From: Thermoplasmatota archaeon
GTDB taxonomy: Archaea; Thermoplasmatota; Thermoplasmata; GCA-020350865; JAUVCJ01
DNA: 5,029 nucleotides
NCBI GenBank assembly: GCA_030595765.1
Contig: JAUVCJ010000180.1
Coordinates: 1-5,029 of the forward strand
Direction: 5' to 3'
In this document: in pieces, positions 1 to 5,029 of the stretch
Numbering within the stretch: the stretch's first letter is position 1
Layout of the letters: each line of letters begins with the position of its first letter
Program-made: the position numbers and the translations under genes
Notes under the pieces: generated by a model
The model's database searches: none
Told to the model about the DNA's origin: nothing
Seen by the model: only the letters and a program-made list of their open reading frames with translations

Positions 1-2807
1 GGACCTTCCCCATTCTCCAATTCCTCTCGATATCGCATAATTAGATGGATGGCATAGTCGATCCCTATTCCAACCAGTAGTACGGGTACTGCAACTGTTA
101 TCGGATTGCTTGCATAACCCAAGAGCGCTGAGAAACCGAACACCCATATCACGGCAAATGCCAGACCCATCAGGCCAAGAAGCACATCCAGGGCATTCCT
201 GTAGATGATGGCCAGGGTGAGAATGATGATGGCAAACGCCGCTGGTAGAAGGACACTCATGTTGCTCATCATTGCATCCATTATTTCCTGGGAGATCATG
301 CTCATGCCTATGAACGATATGTCTGCAGTCTGGGGGTTTGTGGCCTCAATAGCATCGAATATCGCCTGTTCATGAGCTGCAATGCCTTCCGTGCTCTCCT
401 CCATGACCATGCCGTCATTGCTTGCATTGAACTGGACCATGACAAGGGTGGCCTTTGCAGTTGGGTTCGTCGCATCCTTATCGAAATCCTTTGAAAGCAC
501 AAGCGGGAAGAAGCTCTGGAAGCCTTCAATGCCCTTGTCTATGAATGATATGAATCCAAAGCCCTCTGCAGCCGAGGCCATGCCCTGGCTAGCTCCTTGA
601 AGCAAAGTATAGTTCTCCTGATAGCTAGCCTTATAATCTCCCAGAAGTGCTAATGCTCCAGGGTCGGTGGTTAGGCCTTCTATCTCTGTAAGGGTGTCAA
701 CCATGTTCCCAAGTGTTTCGGTTACTGGCACAAGCTCTGCTCCCAGGCGGGTCATGTTCTCGATAGCCCCTTCAAAAGAGGAGGCTCCTATAGTTGGGTC
801 GTAGTCGAAGACCCCGTGAAGGGTCTGGGCAATCGAGTCTTGGGTCATGTTGTCTCTAAGCTGAGCTATCTTCTCATCAATTCCAAAAGACATCGACATG
901 GTCGCACCAGATTCACTTGTGCCTCCAGTCAACCCCCCCAGGAGCGATGGGTCCAATCCGCTGGACGGATCCATTGCAGGAGGGTTTGTCATAAGGCCAA
1001 AGAGGCTCAAAAGTATGCCTGTTGCATCTGCTTTCACTTCTGCGTCAGCGCCACTGCCCAGCACGTATTCCAGGGCCTGAAGCATGCCTGCGAAACTATC
1101 CATCATGGCTATGGTGCTTGGATCAATCGTGCCGCTTGGGTCAGCAGGAGCACTCATCTGCATCAGCTGGCCCATCAGTATGCTTATGCCTGCGTTCTTC
1201 ACATCATCACTGGCAGTAGAGCCCAGTATGTGATGGAGGTCATCAAGAGTGGATAGGAAGTTTTCAAGCAACGGTGCGTATGCGGCCATCATGGTAGCGT
1301 TCTCAGCCAGACTGTTTTGCATCTGGGTTACAGCCCCTATTTTCATAGTATCGTCCAGATAGGGGTTGAGTATGGCATCATCGCGCAGTGAGGTAAGGCC
1401 GAATACGAAACCATTCATGGACTGAATGCCCATAACAAGCGAGGTTTGCTGCACTCCCACAAGCATCATCGCATTGGTGCCAGCGCCAACCGCTCCAGTG
1501 GTGGCTGCCTGGTTGCTTGGGTCTGATAAATAATACTGTAATGCTCCTTCAAATTGCTGGAGTCCGGCAATCTCGGTGGGGCTTCCACCAGAGAATTGAA
1601 GTGTCTGGATGAGCGCTGTCGTATTCTCAAGTGCGCTGGTGGTGTTTGTTGGAGTTGGAGAAGCCAGGAAGTTACCAACAACCCCAAGATAGCTGTTAAG
1701 AGTGGCATTCATGCCTGTCATGAAGGTGATGTTCTGGAGCATGCCTGAGCCTGTCACCGGGCTTGGGTCGCCAATGGTTTGGTTGATGACCGCAGCTGCT
1801 GCACTGGACCCACCAGGTGTGGGTATGAGCGATGCGACATAGCCCAGCGAGGTATTGATGCCACCGAAGAGGGCGCTGCTTCCAGCCATTCCTTCCAGCT
1901 GCATTTTAAGGATGTTCATGGTACTTGCCAGCACCATTTGCTTCTCAGCAAAGCTGAGGGTAGTGTCACCAAGCGCCTGTTGTAGCGGGCCGGACATGGT
2001 GGTCATGTCCATGCCTGCAGGTCCTGCGCCATCACTTGATGAATCTGGGAGCAGGCTCATGAGCGAGAACTGGTTTGATATCATGTGGGTGGCGTTCAAC
2101 TTGACACCATCATCGGCATCACTTGCTAGCACCAGGGTAAGATTAGTTATGGGGGAAAGCAGGGCATCTGCGCCTGCTATATCACTTGAACTGTTGCTGC
2201 TGGATGCTCCCATTGACTGCATCAGGGCAACCTGGCCAAGGAACAGGACAGAGGCTTGCGCTTTTACGGTCGCATCAGCGCTGGATGTCAGAATGGAGTG
2301 ATAGGCCTGAATGGATGAATCGAAGCTCTGAAACACAACTTCAAGCCCCTGCAGGCTCATCCCTTCCAGAGCTGGAAGCATCTGCTCTACACTTTCAATA
2401 GCAGTGTTCTTTCCTTCCAAGGTCATGTTTGCCATGACAAGAAAATCAGCAATGCTAAGAAAGTTGCTTGTCGGGTTATCTGGGGTGTTAAGCATGTCAA
2501 CGATGACAGGCTCGGCCATCATGAGCTTTTCAACCTCGAGTATCTCTAGAAGCACGTTCCGGTCCAGAACATTGCCGTCAACGCCCTTGACCAGGATCTG
2601 AACCGTGCTTACGGTCCCGAACTTCTCGGATATCTCGTCGTTGGCAAGGGTCAGGTCTGTTTCTGGAAAGAACGTGCTTTCCGAGGCTTCCTGGTCTGTT
2701 CCAATACCGACCATGGCTCCGACTAGCAACATGGTAATGGTCAGTATGGCGATCACGGTTGCGGCTGGATGTTTTGTTACAGCGCGGCTTGTAAGTTTAA
2801 GCACCAT
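1..2807 (-). CDS. RND/MMPL-family exporter with giant repeat-containing extracytoplasmic loop (3'-truncated by window)
   Basis: One frame stays open from the ATG at 2807 to base 1: 935 codons plus two bases, with no stop. Seen: a first membrane helix at about residues 15-36, then a polar loop of roughly 810 residues, then three helices at about 850-869, 873-897 and 902-925. The last carries the RND/MMPL signature GIGIDYAIHLIMRYREE; Asp917 sits where these transporters place the TM4 acidic residue used in proton coupling. Family knowledge: such proteins usually have 12 helices with large loops after TM1 and TM7, so TM5-12 should lie beyond the left edge. The loop (residues 37-849) is far longer than usual for the family, Ser/Thr/Met-rich, without any cysteine I can see, and contains about 51-residue repeats (listed separately). 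The start is fixed by a strong ribosome binding site. Substrate unknown; lipids, hydrophobic compounds or envelope components are typical for relatives. The tight AbrB neighbour suggests co-regulation. Confidence 0.93.
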   Translation of the reverse strand, partial: MVLKLTSRAVTKHPAATVIAILTITMLLVGAMVGIGTDQEASESTFFPETDLTLANDEISEKFGTVSTVQILVKGVDGNVLDRNVLLEILEVEKLMMAEPVIVDMLNTPDNPTSNFLSIADFLVMANMTLEGKNTAIESVEQMLPALEGMSLQGLEVVFQSFDSSIQAYHSILTSSADATVKAQASVLFLGQVALMQSMGASSSNSSSDIAGADALLSPITNLTLVLASDADDGVKLNATHMISNQFSLMSLLPDSSSDGAGPAGMDMTTMSGPLQQALGDTTLSFAEKQMVLASTMNILKMQLEGMAGSSALFGGINTSLGYVASLIPTPGGSSAAAAVINQTIGDPSPVTGSGMLQNITFMTGMNATLNSYLGVVGNFLASPTPTNTTSALENTTALIQTLQFSGGSPTEIAGLQQFEGALQYYLSDPSNQAATTGAVGAGTNAMMLVGVQQTSLVMGIQSMNGFVFGLTSLRDDAILNPYLDDTMKIGAVTQMQNSLAENATMMAAYAPLLENFLSTLDDLHHILGSTASDDVKNAGISILMGQLMQMSAPADPSGTIDPSTIAMMDSFAGMLQALEYVLGSGADAEVKADATGILLSLFGLMTNPPAMDPSSGLDPSLLGGLTGGTSESGATMSMSFGIDEKIAQLRDNMTQDSIAQTLHGVFDYDPTIGASSFEGAIENMTRLGAELVPVTETLGNMVDTLTEIEGLTTDPGALALLGDYKASYQENYTLLQGASQGMASAAEGFGFISFIDKGIEGFQSFFPLVLSKDFDKDATNPTAKATLVMVQFNASNDGMVMEESTEGIAAHEQAIFDAIEATNPQTADISFIGMSMISQEIMDAMMSNMSVLLPAAFAIIILTLAIIYRNALDVLLGLMGLAFAVIWVFGFSALLGYASNPITVAVPVLLVGIGIDYAIHLIMRYREELENGEG
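957..2303 (-). repeat. Degenerate ~51-residue protein repeats in the exporter loop
   Basis: Four segments align without gaps, anchored on Leu173, Leu227, Leu528 and Leu583. Counting from the anchor, +4 is Ala in all four, +5 is Asp in three (Ser in the third), +8 is Val and +9 is Lys in all four, +12 is Ala in three, and +23 is Met in all four (preceded by Leu in three). Two weaker copies keep part of the pattern: Leu279 (LGDTTL, with Met at +23) and Leu427 (LSDPSN, Ala at +12, Leu at +22). Even weaker matches fall near Leu123, Leu327, Leu381 and Leu471, which would make the anchors run at intervals of about 44-57 residues. Each unit looks like two amphipathic helices joined by a polar Asp/Ser/Pro-rich turn; DPSSG or DPSG follows the last two strong copies. 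The repeats are visible in protein, not as DNA identity, so the duplication is old. Confidence 0.7.
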
Positions 2808-2812
2808 TGAGA

Positions 2813-2821
2813 ATCACCTTT
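2813..2821 (-). promoter_or_regulatory. Ribosome binding site of the exporter gene
   Basis: AAAGGTGAT lies five bases before the ATG at 2807 and matches the archaeal 16S 3'-end complement GGAGGTGAT over most of its length. It falls within the short gap after the AbrB-type gene's stop and selects this ATG as the start. Confidence 0.85.
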
Positions 2822-2825
2822 GCGC

Positions 2826-3092
2826 TTAGTCATCTTGTTCCGACTCATCTGAGGGGTCGGTATCGGATTGCATTATCTGTCCAAAGCTTTTGGACATCTT
2901 GCTAAAGACAGTTGAAAGGACGGAACTCTCTACCAGGGTTATGGCCCATATACCATCCATATCCTTTGGCCCAAGCACAAGAAGTTTTTGTCCAGGCTCA
3001 ATCCCGAATTTCTTTCTGACCTCGGCGGGAAGAACAACTTGGCCCCTTTCGCCCACTGTGGTACTGCCGTAAAATTCCATTTGGGGAAACAT
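2826..3092 (-). CDS. AbrB/SpoVT-fold DNA-binding protein
   Basis: From the chosen ATG the product has 88 residues. Residues 7-40 carry the swapped-hairpin AbrB/SpoVT signature: FYGSTTVGERGQVVLP, then AEVRKKFGIEPGQKLLVLG. This fold binds DNA as a dimer and serves in transition-state regulators and in MazE-type antitoxins. After the domain come a probable helix (about residues 55-72) and a strongly acidic tail ending in SDESEQDD. No toxin gene is next to it; the exporter starts 18 bases after its stop, so a local regulator of that exporter is the likelier role (inference). Start choice: the frame is open up to an ATG at 3167, but a TATA box at 3121-3128 would put the transcript start near 3098, which excludes the ATGs at 3167 and 3116 for that transcript. 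ATG 3092 and ATG 3080 remain; the shorter form, beginning MEFYGSTT, is nearly as plausible. Neither has a ribosome binding site. Confidence 0.88.
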   Translation of the reverse strand: MFPQMEFYGSTTVGERGQVVLPAEVRKKFGIEPGQKLLVLGPKDMDGIWAITLVESSVLSTVFSKMSKSFGQIMQSDTDPSDESEQDD

Positions 3093-3120
3093 ATGAATCG
3101 GCTGGTCATAGCACATATGA

Positions 3121-3128
3121 TATTTATA
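3121..3128 (-). promoter_or_regulatory. TATA box for the AbrB-exporter operon
   Basis: TATAAATA on the minus strand, in an AT-rich stretch, centred about 32 bases before the ATG at 3092. With the usual archaeal distance of about 26 bases from box centre to start, transcription would begin near 3098 and give a leader of about 6 bases (or 18 for ATG 3080). It would drive the AbrB-type gene and the exporter together. Confidence 0.6.
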
Positions 3129-3146
3129 CTTATTCGAAAAATCATT

Positions 3147-3164
3147 CATTTCATACATTTCATA
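3147..3164. repeat. 9-bp tandem direct repeat
   Basis: CATTTCATA occurs twice in a row. On the minus strand this gives spaced ATG codons (TATGAAATG twice) upstream of the TATA box, so the repeat is more likely non-coding or regulatory than part of the AbrB-type protein. Confidence 0.45.
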
Positions 3165-3167
3165 CAA

Positions 3168-3189
3168 AACCTACTCGACATACTAGGTT
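3168..3189 (-). terminator. Possible stem-loop at the end of rnhB
   Basis: AACCTA and TAGGTT form perfect 6-bp arms (3184-3189 and 3168-3173) around a 10-base loop, starting inside the rnhB stop codon and followed on the minus strand by a short T run (TTTTGT counting the arm's end). The stem is short and AT-containing, so termination is only a possibility; a protein binding site for the AbrB-type product is the alternative. Confidence 0.3.
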
Positions 3190-3829
3190 AGAAGGAATCC
3201 AGAGTGGAGTTCGCCACTTCAGCCCAGAGTCTCTGGCAGGTCTTCCATGACCTCCTGATGTGTGGCGGAAATCGCTTATGTTCTCTTATGTAGCCCTTGA
3301 TGAACTCAACCGTTTTTGGGTCGGATGGGTAGCCAGAGCCTATCTCACATCCAAGCTCCATGGCCATGTCCTTGACTGTCTTGTCCCTTGTTGTCTTGGC
3401 AATGATGGATGCTGCTGATACTACCGGGAACAGATCATCTCCTCCATGCTTTGAAACGATGTCAAGCTTGAACTTCAGCTCGTTCCGGACCATGCGAGCG
3501 AAATTATCCTCGCTTGCGTCTGCGGCATCAAGATAGGCGATGTTTGGATGCAAGCGCTCGATAAGTGTGGCAAAGAGCTTTGCCTCTAAAACATTGAGGC
3601 TGAACTGCTTTCTCAGCTCATCAATGTCCTCGGCAGGCATGGATACTATCTCGATCTGCGCCACCTTTCTGATTTCTTTAGCAAGAAATTCCCTTCTGGC
3701 CGGTGTCAACTTCTTGGAATCGCGAACCTGGAGCTTTTTTAGGGCCTCATCGTTCTCCACCATCACTCCAGCCACGACCAGAGGTCCCAGCACCGGCCCT
3801 CGACCTGCCTCATCTATCCCACAAATCAT
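3188..3829 (-). CDS. rnhB: Ribonuclease HII
   Basis: The protein of 213 residues, normal for archaeal RNase HII, cleaves the RNA strand of RNA-DNA hybrids and starts removal of single ribonucleotides from DNA. Seen from ATG 3829: GIDEAGRGPVLGP with catalytic Asp6 and Glu7 and the GRG substrate-binding motif, DSKKLT at 37-42, YLDAAD with Asp101, and HGGDDLFPVVSAASIIAK, where Asp131 aligns with the fourth catalytic acid of archaeal enzymes. The Tyr in GSGYPSDPKT (Tyr167) matches the tyrosine that recognises the ribonucleotide junction. All key residues are present, so it should be active. Start: the frame also has a TTG at 3835, two codons earlier, but the TATA-like box at 3851-3860 places the transcript start almost exactly on ATG 3829, and neither candidate has a ribosome binding site. 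It has its own promoter signal between the GTPase and AbrB-type genes. Confidence 0.97.
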   Translation of the reverse strand: MICGIDEAGRGPVLGPLVVAGVMVENDEALKKLQVRDSKKLTPARREFLAKEIRKVAQIEIVSMPAEDIDELRKQFSLNVLEAKLFATLIERLHPNIAYLDAADASEDNFARMVRNELKFKLDIVSKHGGDDLFPVVSAASIIAKTTRDKTVKDMAMELGCEIGSGYPSDPKTVEFIKGYIREHKRFPPHIRRSWKTCQRLWAEVANSTLDSF

Positions 3830-3850
3830 GAACAAGGGAAAAGCCTGTGT

Positions 3851-3860
3851 GATAAAAATA
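3851..3860 (-). promoter_or_regulatory. TATA-like box of rnhB (leaderless transcript)
   Basis: TATTTTTATC on the minus strand is centred about 26 bases before the ATG at 3829, the standard archaeal distance to the transcription start. No purine-rich ribosome binding site precedes the ATG, which fits a leaderless mRNA. Confidence 0.55.
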
Positions 3861-3878
3861 GTTGCCCTTTAGTTTAGA

Positions 3879-3981
3879 TTAGAACATACTAGAATATACT
3901 ATGCTAGAAGATAGAATATACTAGAAGAGAAAAGGTATTAGAAGATGCTAGAAGAGAAAAGATATTAGAAGATGCTAGAAG
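3879..3981. repeat. YTAGAA-rich region with a 27-bp tandem repeat
   Basis: Two adjacent 27-bp units at 3921-3947 and 3948-3974 differ at one base, and a third begins at 3975 (CTAGAAG). CTAGAA occurs at 3889, 3904, 3921, 3948 and 3975, and TTAGAA at 3879, 3938 and 3965, so the whole stretch looks expanded from a short motif. Read on the minus (transcribed) strand it is pyrimidine-rich, with TTTTCTCTTC blocks just after the GTPase stop, so it may also act as a T-rich transcription end. Confidence 0.75.
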
Positions 3982-4000
3982 GCTCCCAGAGATGTTGTCA

Positions 4001-4552
4001 TCACTTGGCTTTGCTACGAAGGCTCTTGATGATCTTGCGTGCCAGCTCTTCAAAGGATTGTTCAACACCCTCTCCAGTCTTTGCGCTTGTAAGTTGCACC
4101 CCGGTCTGTGGGATGCTAGCAGCAACGTTCTCCAGATCTTCCATAGTAATTTGAGCGCTATGAGATAGGTCTGACTTGTTACCAAGAAGCATGATGGGTA
4201 CATGGCCTGCAACGTCGTGCATGCTGCTTATCCAGTCCTGAATTGTCTCCAGGGTATCTTTCCTGGTGGTGTCCACCACTGCAAGCCCTCCGTTCGCCTC
4301 GAAAAAGTAGGATTCCTTCAGCAGGTCCCTGAATCCAGACTGGCCCATGATGTCCCATGTCATCATTGTGATATGGTAGTCATCTCCATCCAGATGAAGC
4401 TCGATGACCTTCTTTGTGATCTTGGTGCCAATAGTGGTAAGATAGCTGTCATCAAAGGTATCGGTGACGAAGCGCTTGATGAGACTGGTCTTGCCAACTG
4501 CTTCCCCTCCGAACAGACATATCTTGAGCTTTACCTGGTATTTTTTCGTCAC
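4001..4552 (-). CDS. Rab/Ras-like small GTPase
   Basis: A single G domain of 183 residues, cytoplasmic by appearance. All five nucleotide-binding motifs are visible: G1 GGEAVGKT (15-22), G2 threonine in YLTTIG (Thr40), G3 WDIMGQ (66-71) with the catalytic-type Gln71, G4 NKSD (125-128), G5 TSAKTG (155-160). The TIG and WDxxGQ forms resemble eukaryotic Rab and Ras proteins more than MglA or Arf. There is no C-terminal cysteine for lipid attachment; the chain ends in a basic SLRSKAK tail. It is presumably a GTP-driven molecular switch; partners are unknown, and no activator or roadblock-domain gene is visible here. The start is a GTG at 4552 preceded by AAAGGAGGG with a 7-base spacer, a strong signal. 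Upstream lies the KaiC-like ATPase gene, 136 bases away on the same strand, which suggests but does not prove a joint role. Confidence 0.95.
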   Translation of the reverse strand: MTKKYQVKLKICLFGGEAVGKTSLIKRFVTDTFDDSYLTTIGTKITKKVIELHLDGDDYHITMMTWDIMGQSGFRDLLKESYFFEANGGLAVVDTTRKDTLETIQDWISSMHDVAGHVPIMLLGNKSDLSHSAQITMEDLENVAASIPQTGVQLTSAKTGEGVEQSFEELARKIIKSLRSKAK

Positions 4553-4559
4553 AGTTTTT

Positions 4560-4568
4560 CCCTCCTTT
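4560..4568 (-). promoter_or_regulatory. Ribosome binding site of the GTPase gene
   Basis: AAAGGAGGG, seven bases before the GTG at 4552, decides that non-ATG start. No other good start lies nearby in frame. Confidence 0.85.
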
Positions 4569-4606
4569 CTCCTGCCTTCTCTTTCTTTAACGTACTTACT
4601 CTCTTG

Positions 4607-4660
4607 TGGATCAGATCCATGTGAACGAGATCTCGTATGCCATGCATGCGCTAGTGCATG
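4607..4660. promoter_or_regulatory. Three successive palindromes before the GTPase gene
   Basis: Within 54 bases lie TGGATCAGATCCA (4607-4619, perfect arms around one central base), ACGAGATCTCGT (4625-4636, perfect 12 bp) and CATGCGCTAGTGCATG (4645-4660, one mismatched pair). Their sequences differ, so they are not copies of one operator. Centres are about 17.5 and 22 bases apart. They lie in the only gap between the KaiC-like gene and the GTPase gene, which makes operator sites for dimeric regulators, or a folded leader or terminator RNA, plausible. No clear TATA box for the GTPase gene was seen. Confidence 0.5.
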
Positions 4661-4688
4661 ATTCCTGTTCTGGCGCTTGAATTCAGGC

Positions 4689-5029
4689 TCAATCCGAGAT
4701 GTACTGGGTCACCTGGAAATTACCGTTCTTGAACAGGAGAGTAAAGTAATCTGGGTTGTGATTCGTCGCTCTCATCTTGTCTATGATGATATGCTTCTGG
4801 GTGCTAACCCTGCCCACCCTTTCTTTCTTGATGCGAATGACACCGTCAGCTAGGTAGTTGTCCTCAGAAACCTCATTATTCTCATTGGCAACCTCGGCGA
4901 TGAGAATGGTGGTAAGGTCTTGATCCCTGAACCACTCGAATAGCTTGAACATCTCGGTGCGTCTATCCTCGAACCTGGCCAGCAGGTCTAGCACAGGCAG
5001 AGAATCTACAGCCAGAAGCTGATAGTCGA
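4689..5029 (-). CDS. KaiC/RAD55-like RecA-superfamily ATPase, C-terminal part (5' end outside window)
   Basis: The last 112 codons of a gene whose start lies beyond the right edge; the frame is open to base 5029. Seen in order: YQLLAVDSLPVL, a Walker B strand ending in Asp followed by Ser-Leu as in KaiC and RadA; an Arg/Glu-rich helix; LTTILIAEV, the next core strand; YLADGVIRIKKE, the KaiC-type LADGVI segment; and IIIDKMRATNHN, matching the family motif KMRGTxH whose basic residues contact the neighbouring subunit's ATP. The chain ends shortly after (QYISD), as in single-domain or last-domain archaeal KaiC homologues. Family knowledge: such proteins form ring-shaped ATPases, and archaeal members have been proposed to act in signal transduction. 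The Walker A motif and domain number cannot be judged here. RadA is unlikely given the KMRATNH motif; a GvpD-type member is possible. Confidence 0.9.
   Translation of the reverse strand, partial: DYQLLAVDSLPVLDLLARFEDRRTEMFKLFEWFRDQDLTTILIAEVANENNEVSEDNYLADGVIRIKKERVGRVSTQKHIIIDKMRATNHNPDYFTLLFKNGNFQVTQYISD

Noticed and set aside
816..1256. A 146-codon plus-strand frame rich in His, Cys and Arg
   Set aside because: Also antisense within the exporter; its composition looks like a shadow frame and it has no start signal or known motif.
1855..2301. A 148-codon open frame on the plus strand
   Set aside because: It is antisense to the exporter, which has clear membrane helices, an RND motif and a strong ribosome binding site. 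The plus frame has no recognisable domain and follows from the Ser/Ala/Met-rich codons of the other strand.
957..2303. Methionine-rich exporter loop as a copper-binding region like that of CusA
   Set aside because: Methionines are spread over hydrophobic faces of predicted helices, without clustered MxxM or His/Cys sites, and no metal-related gene is nearby.
2826..3092. AbrB-type protein as the antitoxin of a toxin-antitoxin pair
   Set aside because: No small toxin-like gene (MazF, PIN or similar) is adjacent on either side; its neighbours are rnhB and the exporter.
3879..3981. CRISPR array
   Set aside because: The units are contiguous tandem repeats with no unique spacers of constant length, and no cas gene is present.
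3904..4212. A minus-strand frame reading the 27-bp repeat as 9-residue units (SLLASSN-like)
   Set aside because: It overlaps the GTPase gene out of frame over its first two thirds. The residue repeat only reflects that 27 is a multiple of three.
4202..4624. A 140-codon plus-strand frame
   Set aside because: Antisense to the GTPase, whose five G motifs and ribosome binding site leave no doubt about the coding strand.

Overview
The window reads as archaeal chromosome. The evidence is an RNase HII of archaeal type, a KaiC/RAD55-type RecA-superfamily ATPase, a Rab/Ras-like small GTPase and an archaeal RND/MMPL exporter. Control signals also fit: TATA-like boxes about 26 bases before start codons with almost no leader, alongside strong GGAGG/GGTGAT ribosome binding sites at other genes. 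A Thermoplasmatota-type euryarchaeon is a reasonable guess, but the sequence alone does not fix the lineage. All five genes lie on the minus strand, so transcription runs from high to low coordinates.

Layout in transcription order: (1) 5029-4689, the C-terminal half of a KaiC-like ATPase whose start lies outside the window. (2) 4688-4553, a 136-base gap with three successive palindromes and a strong ribosome binding site. (3) 4552-4001, a complete Rab-like GTPase with a GTG start. (4) 4000-3830, an AT-rich gap with a 27-bp tandem repeat and many YTAGAA motifs, then a TATA-like box. (5) 3829-3188, rnhB (RNase HII), probably from a leaderless mRNA. (6) 3187-3093, a short gap with a hairpin, a 9-bp direct repeat and a TATA box. 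(7) 3092-2826, a small AbrB/SpoVT-fold protein. (8) 2807-1, a very large RND/MMPL-family membrane protein that runs off the left edge after 935 codons without a stop.

The genes suggest two functional pairs separated by housekeeping rnhB: a KaiC-like ATPase with a small GTPase (possible signalling pair), and an AbrB-type regulator with an exporter (an 18-base gap holding the exporter's ribosome binding site, almost certainly one operon). The most unusual feature is the exporter's first extracytoplasmic loop. It is about 810 residues long and is largely built from degenerate repeats of about 51 residues, four of which align without gaps over 24 positions. I could not run any homology search, so novelty claims are inference.
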